64,000 nucleotides of DNA from Metallyticus violacea. Taxonomy: Eukaryota; Arthropoda; Insecta; Mantodea; Metallyticidae. Under the pieces are notes generated by a model. It did no database searches, was not told where the DNA came from, and saw only the letters and a list, made by a program, of their open reading frames with translations. Positions 1-10,860 of the stretch are shown here, piece after piece (position 1 is the stretch's first letter; each line of letters opens with the position of its first letter). A program made the translations under genes and the position numbers. Where the stretch lies: the NCBI GenBank assembly GCA_030762175.1, contig CM060837.1:5573501-5637500 (forward strand). The letters are read 5' to 3'.

Positions 1-554
1 TATGTATTTGCTAAATGAAATACATTTGCATTTTTCCTCCCCCTTTTTTCTTTTTAACTTTAAACATAAATTTTATCCAAATGTTGACAATGCATAGTGC
101 TAAATAAGTTTTAAGTTACTTCGACAGTAGCTAAACCATCTTTCAATAATAATTTGTTTACCTATTACAAATGTAGCCTTTTCAACATAGCTTTACTATA
201 TGTAGTTATGGAATTTCGTACGCAAACTTAAGTTGGAAAAGTAAAATCATGATTTCTGGTCGTTCACTCGTTTTTCTTCTTCTTCTTCTTCTTTTTTTTT
301 TTTTTTAATAAAACTGTCAACAAGAAATTTCGAGTTGATTTACGAAGTGCAGTAGTCCAGTTTTCGGAGGAAGACACTAGAGCTATAAAAGGTGAATGAA
401 ATACAGACGGTATTTTTTTAATGTTTATGTAACCAAATTAAATAAAAATATATTATATCTCATTTCTCTAGATACTTTCCCAATATAAAAACACATGTTT
501 TTCCCCAGCAGACAGAAAGTTAAGTTTCATTGTTTCATTATTTAAGAAAGAGGG
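1..554. other. AT-rich sequence without a recognised gene
   Basis: No coding stretch or element is recognised. There is a short TTC run followed by a T tract near 278-306, and otherwise unremarkable AT-rich DNA up to the edge of the first mariner remnant. Confidence 0.5.
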
Positions 555-1250
555 GGTTGGGTTTTAAGTTAGTTCCACACAAATGCTTCTATCCCTTCGT
601 CGACGTCGATTTACCGACTTTCCAATCCTTGTTTCAAGGTCCAAACATACAGTAATCTCAAGGCATAAATCTGGACTATAGGAGCATGTTCCAATGGTGT
701 ACAATGGATTTTTTTTCAATCAAAGCAGCTGTATACGAACGGGCGTTGTCTTGGAGTAGCAGCATTTTTTCCTTTAACCATAAACTTGGCAGTAATACGC
801 TCTGTTTGACGTTCATGAAGAATATGATAAATGCCTGGCGAGTACCAGAAAATTATCAAAAGAACTTTGTCACTAACAGGCGATCCATCCCCCCCCCCTA
901 CTTTTCCTGCATTCCATGCTCGTTTGCTTCGACTCAGAAGTATGGAAGTGTATATATATTTCATCGCGGGTTAACATTGATACAGAAACATTTCTCCTTG
1001 ATCCCGGTATTACGTCAAAAATGTCTGACACACTCCCACATATATAGCTGTTTGATGCTCATTGAGAATTCCAGGAGACCGTGACGTTTAGCAATCCAAG
1101 TGATCTGAACTTATAGAGTGAACATGTCCATAAGTTACACCAAACAGCCCGAATTTTCATACCTGTATCTTAGATAGCGTCTCATCCCCAAACTGCGCCT
1201 TTTATATTAGCAAAGATTCTGCAGGTTTTATGCTCTTCCGCATCAAAAGC
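555..1250 (-). mobile_element. mariner transposase remnant (inverted-pair copy 1)
   Basis: Read on the minus strand, the translation follows the mariner (Tc1/mariner, DD34D) transposase order. First comes a helix-turn-helix-end word like VHSISSDHL near 1100. Then FLYQC...AMKYIYTSILLSRSKRAW near 900-990 corresponds to the first catalytic block and the tyrosine-proline-serine-lysine stretch. KVLLIIFWYS follows near 850, and LLLQDNAR...TAA near 740-770 is the second aspartate block. Frames change several times and stops interrupt it, so it is dead. The catalytic GDE word has become AMK. Mariner transposases are nuclear cut-and-paste enzymes acting on TA-flanked TIRs; no convincing TIR was found here. 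The copy meets an oppositely oriented mariner near 1250. Confidence 0.72.
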
Positions 1251-1740
1251 TTAGTAATGAGTTGCACAGTCGATGAGTACACATCTTGCTCAGACACGAT
1301 GCTACTGACAAGCAAACTGGATGCCTCTCTAGTTCTGTAAACGTCTCAAAGGCCAGTTTCATGCCGTACTATTCCCATGTGTGTCAGAAACTTTTAGCTC
1401 AGTGCCGGAATCAAGGAATAGAATTTCTGTATCGAATCTAAGCCTGCCATGAAACATGGGTGCGCTTCTATACTCCCGAGTCGAAGTAATTCAGCACGGA
1501 GTGCAGGTAAAAAGGAGAACTCGCTCCTGTCAAAGCAGAAACTTGCCTATCAGCTGTGGGGGATTCTCTTGATAGTTTGGTCCTGGAAAGTCGGAGGAAA
1601 GTGCTTTTAAGGCACTTTGACTATTCAAGAGAATGAGAATTCGTTTATGATGGTAACCTTTCTCAAGTGCTCTAAAAGTACAATTCAAGATACTTCTGCC
1701 TGAAACACTGTGCAATATACTTACTGATGTTTGTCCTTAG
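1250..1740 (+). mobile_element. mariner transposase fragment (inverted-pair copy 2)
   Basis: On the plus strand, 1369-1490 translates to words such as QKLLAQCRNQGIEFLYR, then HETWVRFYTPESK. This is the first catalytic block of a mariner transposase (normally GDETW followed by YTPESK). It matches the minus-strand reading of 960-1230 in the neighbouring copy, so the two are related copies in head-to-head orientation. Homology past about 1600 is weak and interrupted by stops. Inference: two independent insertions or a rearranged inverted duplication. Confidence 0.55.
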
Positions 1741-2486
1741 GGATGTGTGCCGGCTCCTGGTTGTATCCCTATATGCGAAAGCAAAAGTGTTCACGTTCTT
1801 TTTCACGCGTAATGCCTTCCATTCAGTCTTCTCGAGATCAAAGAGTGCAGGGGGAGAACAATATTAAGTGTTCATTAGGTTCTCACCTCATGCTCAGTAC
1901 TGAAATATCCAGGAAGTTTATAATGGAGCTATGTCCTATGTCCAGTTGTGCACAGTTATTTTTCCAATTCCCTGTCTGCAGTAAGCCTAGCCTCCGCTCG
2001 CAAACATATGTCCATGAGAGGGAGTCGCGTACAATGGATGGAGTATTTCTGAAAGCCCACAAGCAGAATATCTGGCACCTGACCTTTGCAACACAGAGCC
2101 AATGGCTGATGTGCGGCTTTAGTTGTGATAGTGTGTTTGATAGTTACAAGAGACTATTGGGCACTACGCCGAACACTGTCAATATGATCGTTCCAGGTGA
2201 GTTTTACTGACTCAGAATATTTCCTGTGATTTTTTCTCAGCCCTCGGTTCAGCATGTCTGATGCTGTGTTGGGAAATTTCCCCAAATTAATCAGTGACAT
2301 GTCTTCCGCATAGTCTTGCATGTAATATCTTGGAGTAGACCGTCCGCCACATGACTGCAGAGAATGGGTAATCCCTGTCATTTCCCCAAGAGGACTAGCA
2401 GTAATATTTCTGTTCCTGAATATAATATTTCACCCACCTGCAATGACTCCTTGTTTCAACCATGGACTTATAAGAGTGCCCTGGCA
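1741..2486. other. Unassigned sequence
   Basis: Holds an open plus-strand frame of 159 codons (1731-2210) and a 75-codon minus frame (2154-2381). Neither shows a motif I recognise. It may be the decayed remainder of the adjacent mariners. Confidence 0.4.
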
Positions 2487-2488
2487 TA

Positions 2489-3549
2489 CGAGGGTAGGCC
2501 CACAAATTTCCGGCCCAACCATTTTGTAAGTATGATAAAGACAAAAACTATATTTCATTTTTTCTATTTAATTACCCTTTATTGCAATAAACTTCTCACA
2601 TATTTGAATTAATATTTCAACCCCCCCCCAAAATAGTCGGAAGTCTTGTCTGCAAAATGGGCATAAACAACATCCATCACTTCTTCGTCACACTTAAATT
2701 TCCTTCCTCGAAGGTCCTTCTTGAGTTTTGAGAAAAGGAAATAGTCGCTGAGAGCTAAATCTGGGCTGTAAGGTGGATGGTCAATTTCCTTGAAGCCACA
2801 TTTCTTCACAGCTTCCTTTGCAACAAGAGCTGTGTGCACAGGCGCGTTGTCGTGAAGAAGGCACGCACCACCACTCAGCTTTCCTTTTCTCTTTTGAACA
2901 AGGGATCATAGTAGAGAACCACAGTTTCATCTCCTGTTACAATGGTTTGCAGAACTTCTCTCTAGTTGCCACGGCAGAGCTCCAAAAATGTCTGACAACA
3001 GATGACTCGCTGCTGAGTTGGACTCAGGAAAGAAGTCTAGGCAACCATCTTGTACTAACCTTATTCATGTTTAAATGTTCAGGAATAATTCGGACTGTTG
3101 TTTTAGAAAGGCCCAAATATTAATATTTCTGTAACTTTGAGCAGCCGGTCTTCCATAATTCCTCCTTCCATAAGAGAGAGCGATGTTTTCAGGAGTGAGC
3201 ACCTCCAAGGGCCGACATGCACGCTCTTCGTCTTCAATGCTTTCTCGACCCATTCGAAAAAGTTTGGCCCATTTTTTTACGGTAGAATATGAGGGGATGC
3301 TTCCCCTTATACACCGTCCAATCGCTGTTTAATTTCATTTGGAGTAAGTCCTTCTTTTGTGAAGAACTCATGTCACAATCTTCAACACATAGCCTTCTTT
3401 ATGCAACTATATCTGAACAACTGAACACAGTGGAGCGGAAGATACAGGTGCAATTGTTTACTTAACAGATAAGGTATGGCTCCAGATAAGGCCTTTGTTA
3501 AGGCGATAATGCTTATCGGTAAGGTTGGAAACTTATGGACGTACCCGCG
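2489..3549 (-). mobile_element. mariner element with both TIRs and TA target duplication, internally deleted
   Basis: The ends form an inverted repeat of about 27 bp. The left end at 2489 begins CGAGGGTAGGCCCACAAATT; the right end, read on the minus strand from 3549, begins CGCGGGTACGTCCATAAGTT. Each is flanked by TA (2487-2488 and 3550-3551), the mariner target site. Inside, the minus strand encodes FFTKEGLTPNEIKQRLDGV near 3300-3365 (N-terminal helix-turn-helix), a GDET block near 2930, then HTALVAKEAVKKCGF and HPPYSPDLALSDYFLFSKLK near 2700-2840 (third catalytic aspartate). The C-terminus runs through CDEEVMDVVYAHFADK. Stops and frameshifts kill it. At 1061 bp it is about 200 bp shorter than a typical mariner. 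The next 300 bp (3552-3857) hold nothing recognised. Confidence 0.85.
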
Positions 3550-3869
3550 TATATGTTGCATTGTTCTCAAGTTTAAATTCATAGAGTATACAAGCTCATA
3601 TAATCATTCACCAGGATGGTCGTGTTTGAACGCGCTTCTGTAATGCTGCCTAACGCTAAGAAACATTCAACCTGTGACTTAACAGCCTTAACTTTTGGCA
3701 ACGATTTTATTGTTGTGAAAGTCTTGGGTAAACAGAAATGTGGTCAGCTGTTACTGCACGCTGCTTCGGCAGAGTGATTATACCATCCACTTTGCTTCTG
3801 CCAAATTTAATTGAGCTCAACATGGGTGATACGGTTCATTTATATGGTTGGTGTTTTACTTTCTCGATA

Positions 3870-4145
3870 CCGCCACGGGTTGCCGAGGTCATTAAGGTGC
3901 GGACTCGTGAGTGGGAGATCTGGGGTTCGAATCCCGCCAGGACCGTCCTCCCTGGCTGAGGTTTTTTCCACGTTTTTCTCAGTCCCCATAAATGGCAAAT
4001 GTCGGGGAGGTAGCCTAAACTTAGGCCTGGAACGATTCTTTCCTAAAAATAAATTCTTTCCCCAATTTATCATTTCATGTATCATCAGTGTCCATCGCCT
4101 ATGGTACCACTGTAGCAAATCGGGCGTTAAACACAATTCATGCAT
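3870..4145 (+). mobile_element. tRNA-derived SINE, family A, copy 1, with 12-bp target duplication
   Basis: Starts with a pol III tRNA-like head: A-box-like GCCGAGGTCATTAAGG at 3882-3897 and a perfect B box GGTTCGAATCC at 3924-3934. The head resembles a Leu/Ser-type tRNA. A shared SINE body follows, with AACTTAGGCCTGGAACGATT near 4016-4035 and a tail reading GGGCGTTAAACACAA. The 12-bp direct repeat ACTTTCTCGATA lies immediately before (3858-3869) and after (4146-4157), so the insertion limits are exact. Two further copies occur at 48552-48835 and 57255-57540, both inverted. SINEs are non-coding and mobilised by a partner LINE. Confidence 0.9.
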
Positions 4146-4157
4146 ACTTTCTCGATA

Positions 4158-4880
4158 TTTTAGTATCGTTTCAACACTTTTCCTCCTCTAAATTACCACC
4201 TTTTATTTGGAGTTGGCGAAGAAATAGAAGAAGGAGAGGCACAGAACACTTTAATCAGACACTGACGAAATAGCACACTCCCTCAACGTCCCACAGAGCA
4301 GGTGTTCATAACAGACGTGGCTGTCTCAGTCCCATGGCTGCCATATTGTGACCGGTTCCCCAGGTCTGTTGCCTGCAGTTAATGAATGTGCACAGCTAGT
4401 CAAAGTTAAGAGCGAGATTATTTATGGCGTGACGTAATTAATAAGAAACTGGCGGAGCCGGCGGCCGACGTGAGTGATGCGCCCCCGAGGGGCGGCGGGA
4501 GGAGGAATATTTATCAGGTTGCGGGTGTCAAGTTATTAGCAAGTTTTGTGTTGGGGGACTGCATTGCCGCGACACCGGGGTTAAATTTGCAGATTAACTC
4601 AAAGTGCGGCACGTGAGCCACCTGTGGTGCGACTTCTCCATATCATTCACAAGTGTTGTAGATTCCAAAGTATGCTTTGTCTACGACATGATCGTAAACG
4701 TCACTAACCGACTGTTTCGTCACCGTGGAGGAAGATGGTGCTGACACTTTTTTTGTAATTTTATAATTGTTTTTCATATAAAAAGTTCTTCAACATTTCA
4801 TGATTCTGATTTCTCACAGTTACAGTCTAAAAGGCAAATTGTTTTCATTGTTTATCAGCTTGAGACAAACATTTCACAGT
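4158..4880. other. Non-coding stretch with a CpG-rich patch
   Basis: Most of this stretch shows nothing recognisable. Between 4440 and 4660 the composition changes sharply: repeated GCGG, CCGGCGG, CCCCCGAGGGGCGGCGGG and several CpG dinucleotides, in a window that is otherwise AT-rich. This could be a remnant CpG-rich promoter, a GC-rich transposon end, or chance. No downstream exon is visible, so no promoter is claimed. Confidence 0.35.
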
Positions 4881-4884
4881 CATT

Positions 4885-6080
4885 ACGAGGACTGTTCCAT
4901 AAGTCCGTCCAAAAATTTGAGATTTTCTAATTTGTTTAAGAGCGTCATTCATGTTTTGCAAATGTCACCTTAAAGTTCAAACAAAGGACTGAATTAAAAA
5001 ACTTGTCCTCACTCCCCATCTCTCTCCACACAGTAGTAGACGCTGCAACCACTTGTCAAAAGCATTACGGTACTCGGACTGAGATATTGTCAACAGATCT
5101 GAATTTATAGCTTGAGCAAGGGCCTGCGCTCATTTAAAAAGTTTTCCAGCAATGCAAGGAAACAATCAGAAGTCGCACAGTACAAAGTCAGGACTATAGA
5201 AAGAGTAGTTAAGCATCTGGACTTTGGCGACATCCAGTTTTCTCAAATTTGCAGTTGTTCTCTGAGGAGACGCATTGTCGTGCAAAAGGAACAGCCTTTG
5301 GACGCCGGCGCCTCAGCTCTTCAAACAAAGGATCCAAAATGTAAGTGCACACTATAGAATTTCCCATTCATTGTCATTCCTTCTGACATACAGTCAACCA
5401 TTAATGATCCTTCATAGATGAAGAAAACAGTAAACGAGTACGAAAATCTTGTAGAAGGACTACTGCTCGCTTACCCTCATGCAGTTCTGAGCTTTATTTG
5501 GAATGATAAAGTAATAAAACAACTTTCATCACCAGTGTATATATCTGTCAAATATTTACGACCATTCGGTGAAAACATTCCTTTCCATTCCTTTCTCCTC
5601 TTCTTCTCTTCATTGGTTAGGCTATATGAAAGCCATTTTGCACAGGTTTATCGCAGCTTTAAATGTTCATGGAGTATATTATCAATGCTGCCAACACTGA
5701 TACCTGCTTACATAGCATTTTAACTGTAATATGTCGATTTTCCTCTACCAAGTTCCCCACTCTTTGAATTGTTCTCTCGTTCACAGCTTTCCGAGGCTGG
5801 TCACAGCGAGGGTTGTATTTCAAAGTCTCTCGCCCTTCTTCAAATGATCGAATCTATCTTGCAATGGTATCAAATAAAACCATTTGACCACCATGAACAG
5901 CTACCACGTCCTTTGAGTTGTTTCCTAGCTTATAGTGTGTGAAAATGCAGAATTTTAAGTTTTCTTCAGAAATATTTATGATTTTTCACTGCTATTGACA
6001 CAGGACTGAACTCAACAGACTGTACGACAGTGACTATGTACATTTGTACTTAAACTATTGCATATTTTGACAGTTTAAGG
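4885..6080 (-). mobile_element. mariner element remnant, near full length
   Basis: Minus-strand translation gives, in N-to-C order: FEEGRETLKYNPRCDQP near 5790-5845; RTIQRVGNLVEENRHITVKMLCKQV near 5680-5775; YLTDIYTGDES near 5520-5560, which keeps the first catalytic aspartate (GDE); LMVDCMSEGMTMNGKFY near 5355-5410; LLHDNASPQRTTANLRKL near 5235-5295, with the second aspartate; and SFYSPDFVLCDF near 5180-5215, with the third. It ends with NAFDKWLQRL near 5050-5085. The order and spacing are those of a DD34D mariner transposase. Stops and frameshifts show it is inactive. The lower end near 4885 has a TIR-like GAGGACTGTTCCATAAGTCC, related to other mariner ends here. Confidence 0.8.
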
Positions 6081-7015
6081 TTCGTTGTTGCCAATTGCGT
6101 TAGTTACAATTTTTTTTAGATATTATTGTCAAACAATGTACAGGTTGCAAAAATTTTTGAATGCCCCCATCCAATGCAGTAAGCCTACCGTAGCTTCGAT
6201 GTCCATGGGAGGAAAACCGGTGAACATGCCAATGGAGCAATTGTGGTTTTGTCCTGTTCCATGCTTTAAGTTCAGTACTTTTGATGTGCAGACTGGTTAT
6301 CTTAATTGGAACAGACTCTTTTTACCCGATGAGGACTTTCACATACGTCTCCGGGATTCACTTGGATTGTGCAAATTCTGCGCCGAAGTCACAGCTCATT
6401 CTCCTCTCTGGTCAATCGTAGCAAACGCGGCACGCCAATAGATTTCTTATGTGCAAATGATTTTAAAAACTGTTCATAGCTTCTTCCTTTCTTACCTTCA
6501 GTTCCTGATCGCTCAGTACCATGTTGTGCATTTTTTAAAATTATATTTGGATTCGCTGCACGTCTGGAATCGTCTCTGTACCGCTTGTGCTCACTCAGCT
6601 CTAAACTTACCAAACCATTCGCACTAATTTGCAGATTGTCCAGATTCGCCTTTGTTTCTATGGGCGTTGCCTTTTTCAAAAAGTAATATTTTGTCATTAC
6701 ACGAAATTTGAATTTATCCGTTTTGAACGCTTGTTTACAATATGACAAATTATTGTAGTATATTTCACTGTGAAAATTCCCGCAATTCAAAACTGCTTGT
6801 TTACAAATTTTAGCAGGAAAATGACTTGCAACAGACTGAGGTAGGTAACCGTTTATAATCCTGTGTATCATCTCTCAATACCCACGGACTTATCGAGCAA
6901 CTTTCGTATTCTGAAAACCCCTCTATCCGAAATGTTTAGATAATGCAAGCATTTAGGTGTATTGATTCATTTGAGAAACAATAGCTTTTAACACTTCTTT
7001 GGCCACCCTGTATAT
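6081..7015. other. Unassigned sequence with one long unexplained frame
   Basis: Contains the longest uninterrupted minus-strand frame of this part (6389-6871, 160 codons), rich in Lys, Arg and Asn and with no domain I recognise. A plus-strand frame of 118 codons (6085-6441) overlaps its end. Given the surrounding dead transposons and the lack of any splice or start context, I do not call a gene. Confidence 0.35.
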
Positions 7016-7960
7016 GAGGAATGTTCTAAAAGTTGTCGTTCTAACCAAGAAAACACAAATGTAAACCAATACATTTAGTCCAACGAATTTCAAACGTTTA
7101 ATGTCCTTTGTAAAATAAAAGTTGTGCAAATATGAAAAATGTCTCAGTTTTCACCTCATCATTTGGTGTGAATATTTGTCTAACCGATCATTTCTTCCGG
7201 TTTGGGAACAAAATGTAATCGCTGGGAGCCGAAACCAGTGAATGTGATGGATATGGAAGCACTTGAATGCGAAGGTCATGCAGTTTTGCAGCAACAATCC
7301 CAGACGTGTGTGAAGGCGCATTATCGTGATGAAAGATGTGGACGTTTAGCCTAAATACATTCTTCAGTTGCTCCAGTAGTGAATACTTCCCGGTGATGGT
7401 TCTGCCCTTCTCGGGTAATTACAAAACCATGAGAGTTTAAGAAAACCGTAGCCCTGATTTTTCCTACTGATGGAACCGTTTTTGCTTTCTATGGTGCACT
7501 TTCAGCTGTTGCCACCCACTGTTTGGACTGTTCCTTCCTCTCTGGTACCAGTGATGATTCCATGTTTCGCAGAAATTCCCTGGAATTGCATTTAAGCAAG
7601 TCTAAACACTCTCGCAAAATGTTCATTGGAATGCGTTTTAGTCCATTGATAACAAACGTGGCACCCTCTTTCGTGTAAAATGTCAACGTTCAATCGACAA
7701 TCATTGAGTAGGCATTGTGAATTTTTATCACAATCTCGTCGGTGGTAGCGGTTTTGGAATTTCCTGAGAGCTGATCATGTTGAATGGATGTGCAACCACG
7801 CTTAACTTCAGTATCCCACTTTTTAACAGTTGTAAACGAAGTGGAGGAATCCCTTATTGTGAAACCTCATACATTTTGCATTTCTGTTGCTGTTAAAACC
7901 TTCAAAATGAAGTACTTTATCACAGTTAGTGATTCAGTTTTATACATTTTGTAGAAAACG
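7016..7960 (-). mobile_element. mariner transposase remnant
   Basis: The minus strand encodes a recognisable mariner C-terminal half. KEGATFVINGLKRIPMNILR at 7627-7686 is followed by LLKCNSREFLRNM and then PERKEQSKQWVATAESAP (7489-7560), which is the block following the first catalytic aspartate. Next come HHDNAPSHTS with AAKLHDLRIQVLPYPSHS and SAPSDYILFPN (7200-7345), carrying the second and third catalytic aspartates. FTPNDEVKTETF and RWTKCIGLHL (7050-7170) form the C-terminal tail. Frameshifts and stops are present. TIRs were not resolved. Confidence 0.8.
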
Positions 7961-8641
7961 CTAACACTAGTTTGTTTACATGATCGTCACAAACAAGTGA
8001 CTACACTTACACGTCTGAAACGTTATTGCGCGCTACCTAAGGGCGATACTCAACATCTATCATAGTAATTTGGCCATATTCAGGACATTCTGAGTGAGGC
8101 CGAGAGCTTTTTAATAGCTGCATTGTAACATGTTTTAGAGCTAATATTTAACAAAAAATGAGAATAACTCTCTCATAAGCACCACCTGATCTCATCCTGT
8201 TAAATACATTCACAGAAAGGTATATTTCATTAGCTCTTTACATAAAGCCAACTAGATAATCAAGTGAACAGCAAATTGAAATAAGAAATGATTAACTTGG
8301 ATTTGAGTATTACTCTCCGGGACGCACAGAACCAACTGCATAAGATTAACTAAGAAATTGTCCCGCGTCAGGAAAGCCCCTCTGTCGTACAAGAACATCA
8401 ATGATGCAACGTTTAATTTCAACTCTGGCTTAATGATTTACCCACTTTAATATCTTCACTCGACACAGGAGGGACATAGAGAACGAGGCTTTAAGGTTTG
8501 TCCTCGCAGCTAAAAGGGATGAACAAAACTTAAATATTCCGTAACACGACTAATAATAACGCAAGAGGCATTTCCAATGTGCCAGCTTTAGAAAGTTTAG
8601 CTGTGCTTTATTTCCTAATCCCTTCATAAAGTAAGGGTATA
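7961..8641. other. No recognised feature
   Basis: AT-rich DNA between two mariners. No ORF with a known motif, no repeat and no RNA gene seen. Confidence 0.5.
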
Positions 8642-8643
8642 TA

Positions 8644-9841
8644 CGAGTGCATTCAAGTTATAACACATCCGATTTATTTTCTCACTAACTAATCACACTG
8701 AAACTATGAAACTTGTGTCACTTCTCGATGAAACCTCCCTACAGCCGTACACATTTTTCATAATGTCGACGCCATCATTCCATGACTACTGTGAACGCTT
8801 CTGTATGAGTCTGTTTTGACCACTGGAAAATCGCTAATGTAATAGCGACGCGATTACTGAGAGTTAATTGTTGATTTGGTTTATTTACGGACGCTCTTTA
8901 ACATCTCAGGTCATCAGCGTCCCATTCTATTAGGGCGTGAAACGGCCGACAAATTTTGCTCAGAAGCCTCATCTTTCAGGCTTGAGGTTCTTTTTCGTGC
9001 CGTAAATATACGACACGGGACCCACGGCTTTACTTCGCTTTCGAAAAAACCATATTTAGGATTTTTACGCCTGAAAAAAATCTATCAGTCCTGGCCGGGT
9101 TTGAACCCGCGATCTTGGGTTTAGAAGGCAAGTATGGTTACCACTACACCACCAGGACTGACACTACTGAGAGTGACTTTCATCGTTGTAAATATCCAAA
9201 AGTCGCTAGGAGCCAGGTCAGGTGAGTAGGGAGCATGAAGAAACACTTCAAAGTTGTTTTCATGAAGAAACTGCTGCGTCACGTTCGCCCAATGCGCTGG
9301 GGCGTTGTCTTGGTGAAAGAGCACACGTGCAGCCTTTTACGGCCGTTTTTCACACAATGCTGGAAGGAGCTTCTTCTTCAAACCATCATCATAGGATGCA
9401 CCTGTCACCGTAGTGCCCTTTGGATTACTCCATCGCTCGATCATGTCGTCAGACCAGCTTGTGCAAGGGCGGGACTGCCTTGGATTGTTGTCACATAACG
9501 ATCTGCCTTTCTTGAACTGTCGCACCCACGAAAACGCACAGTAGACATCCATGACACTATCACCACAACTAGCGATGAATTTCAATCGGTGTTAAACCCC
9601 GGAAATGGAGAAAACGAATGATTACTCGCTGTTCTTGTAATGAAAACATCGCCATTTTGAAGTGTCAAAAACAGTCCTCACTCTCGCCGCTGCCGCTAGA
9701 GTTCTGTGTGCCGTACGGTATTGCTATCTCTGTCACGAACTGAAAACGATTTCCCGCGTATTTTAATACAAACCGCATGTTTCCGTTTTCAATCCTGAGA
9801 AGAAGAAAAAATCGAATGTGTTATAACTTGAATGCACCTCG
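8644..9841 (-). mobile_element. mariner with long TIRs, internally deleted and split by a SINE
   Basis: TIRs of about 35 bp: CGAGTGCATTCAAGTTATAA from 8644, and its inverse ending at 9841 (minus-strand reading CGAGGTGCATTCAAGTTATA), each flanked by TA (8642-8643, 9842-9843). Minus-strand coding remnants are SWVRQFKKGRSLCDNNPRQS (N-terminal, near 9480-9540), then a jump to RWSNPKGTTVTGASYDD, LFHQDNAPAHWANVTQQFL (9265-9322) and HAPYSPDLAPSDFWIF (9193-9240). The reading resumes beyond the SINE at 8864-8700 with RRHYEKCVRL. The block carrying the first catalytic aspartate is missing. Without the SINE the element is about 0.9 kb, against about 1.3 kb for an intact mariner. It is therefore doubly defective. 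Confidence 0.87.
8865..9164 (-). mobile_element. tRNA-derived SINE, family B, copy 1, inserted in a mariner
   Basis: On the minus strand the head at 9160-9090 reads like a tRNA: A-box region GGTGGTGTAGTGGTAACC and B-box GGGTTCAAACCC. A body containing GGCGTGAAAC-type sequence and a tail near GAGCGTCCGTAAATAAACC follow. The 10-bp duplication TACTGAGAGT flanks it at 8855-8864 and 9165-9174, which fixes both borders and gives a 300-bp full-length copy. It interrupts the mariner transposase reading, so it is younger than that insertion. Related copies lie at 18905-19192, 21036-21303 and 56587-56788. Confidence 0.9.
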
Positions 9842-9843
9842 TA

Positions 9844-10205
9844 TAGGTGAAAACTTTGTGGTGTACTTTCATGCGGATGTGGAGACATGGCACACAGCGT
9901 AACTTCCGGCCCTTATTCCTACACATATCGACAAACAAAATTGAAGTGAATGCGTTCTTTCGTTTTGCAAAACAGTTTCTTTCAGTGGAAGATTAGTTAA
10001 GTTTAGTGGAGTGTTTTTTATTGTCCCTAAGCCCAATAATGTTGGAAACGTTTTTAAAAAGTACAGAAGAATCGTGTTATATGCATTTTAAATGCAAATT
10101 AGGCAGCGTCAACTGTTCTACAAGAAGTCAGTGCCTCCAATAAAAAAACTAGGTTTTAGGAAAGATTTTAGTGAAGACAGAAGCATAAAATAATAAGAGA
10201 TAAAA
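9844..10205. other. No recognised feature
   Basis: No coding motif or repeat recognised between the mariner and the transposase-derived ORF that follows. Confidence 0.45.
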
Positions 10206-10860
10206 TAATTCAATGTTATCTAAAGCTATCAGTACTGCATGTATATTCTTTCTGCGGATCCAAAAATATAATTTGTTGGATAAGAGTAGGTGTATTGTAT
10301 GTCACACAGTCAAAATGAAAGTGCATTTAAAACTTCAAATAAACATGAGAAGCTGTTTGAGGCACGGGTTAGACTGTGATGGCATGACAAATGGGAGTGA
10401 ATTTTTTTTCTTTATGGGATAGTGAACATGCCATCTTCTATAAACAGATATAGAAATATCAATAATCGTGTGCTAAGTGTCGGTGAAGATGAATGCAAAA
10501 TAAATATTAAGTCTGCAATACAGGAAGCTGTAGTGTGAATTGTGGTGAAGAAAAAATAAATATGTTTTTGGCAGTGTCTTGTGGGTGGAGCGTGGCCACA
10601 CATCACAGTATGGAAAGTTTAGGGTAGTAAGCATAGACACTGGCAAGATTCTTGACGTACAAATAATACTTTACATGTGCTCTGAGAAAAAGTCATTTGA
10701 CAGAGATAAGGAATTACAATGGCATGAGGAGCATACAAAAGAATGCAATAGAAATTGTTCTGGATCAAGAAGAGGCATGGAATCTGCTTGTATGAAATTA
10801 TTTTTCATCGGTCATTTGATAAATGTGGTATAAGATTTAGGAAATATTGTCACGACTAAC
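10206..10860 (+). pseudogene. Mutator-like transposase-domain ORF, 5' part (interrupted)
   Basis: The plus frame at 10579-10830 reads RGHTSQYGKFRVVSIDTGK, then ILDVQ, a cysteine, HEEHTKECNRN, SGSRRGMES and later RKYCHD-like sequence in another frame. From memory this order (WxxRGH, SIDTGKxLDV, C..W..H...C..N..GxSxGME) matches the 'Mutator-like transposase domain' found in many invertebrate transposon proteins. Upstream, KINIKSAIQEAVV near 10500-10537 fits the segment before the catalytic domain. The homology stops near 10860 and resumes near 12650. Stops and frame changes show a pseudogene. A profile search is needed to confirm the family. Confidence 0.6.

Noticed and set aside
3870..3945. 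Functional tRNA genes at SINE heads (also 9090-9162 and 48760-48835)
   Set aside because: A and B boxes are good, but acceptor stems do not close and each is joined to a conserved SINE body with target duplications.
6389..6871. 160-codon minus-strand frame as a host gene
   Set aside because: No motif, no compositional sign of coding, overlaps another chance frame and lies between dead mariners.
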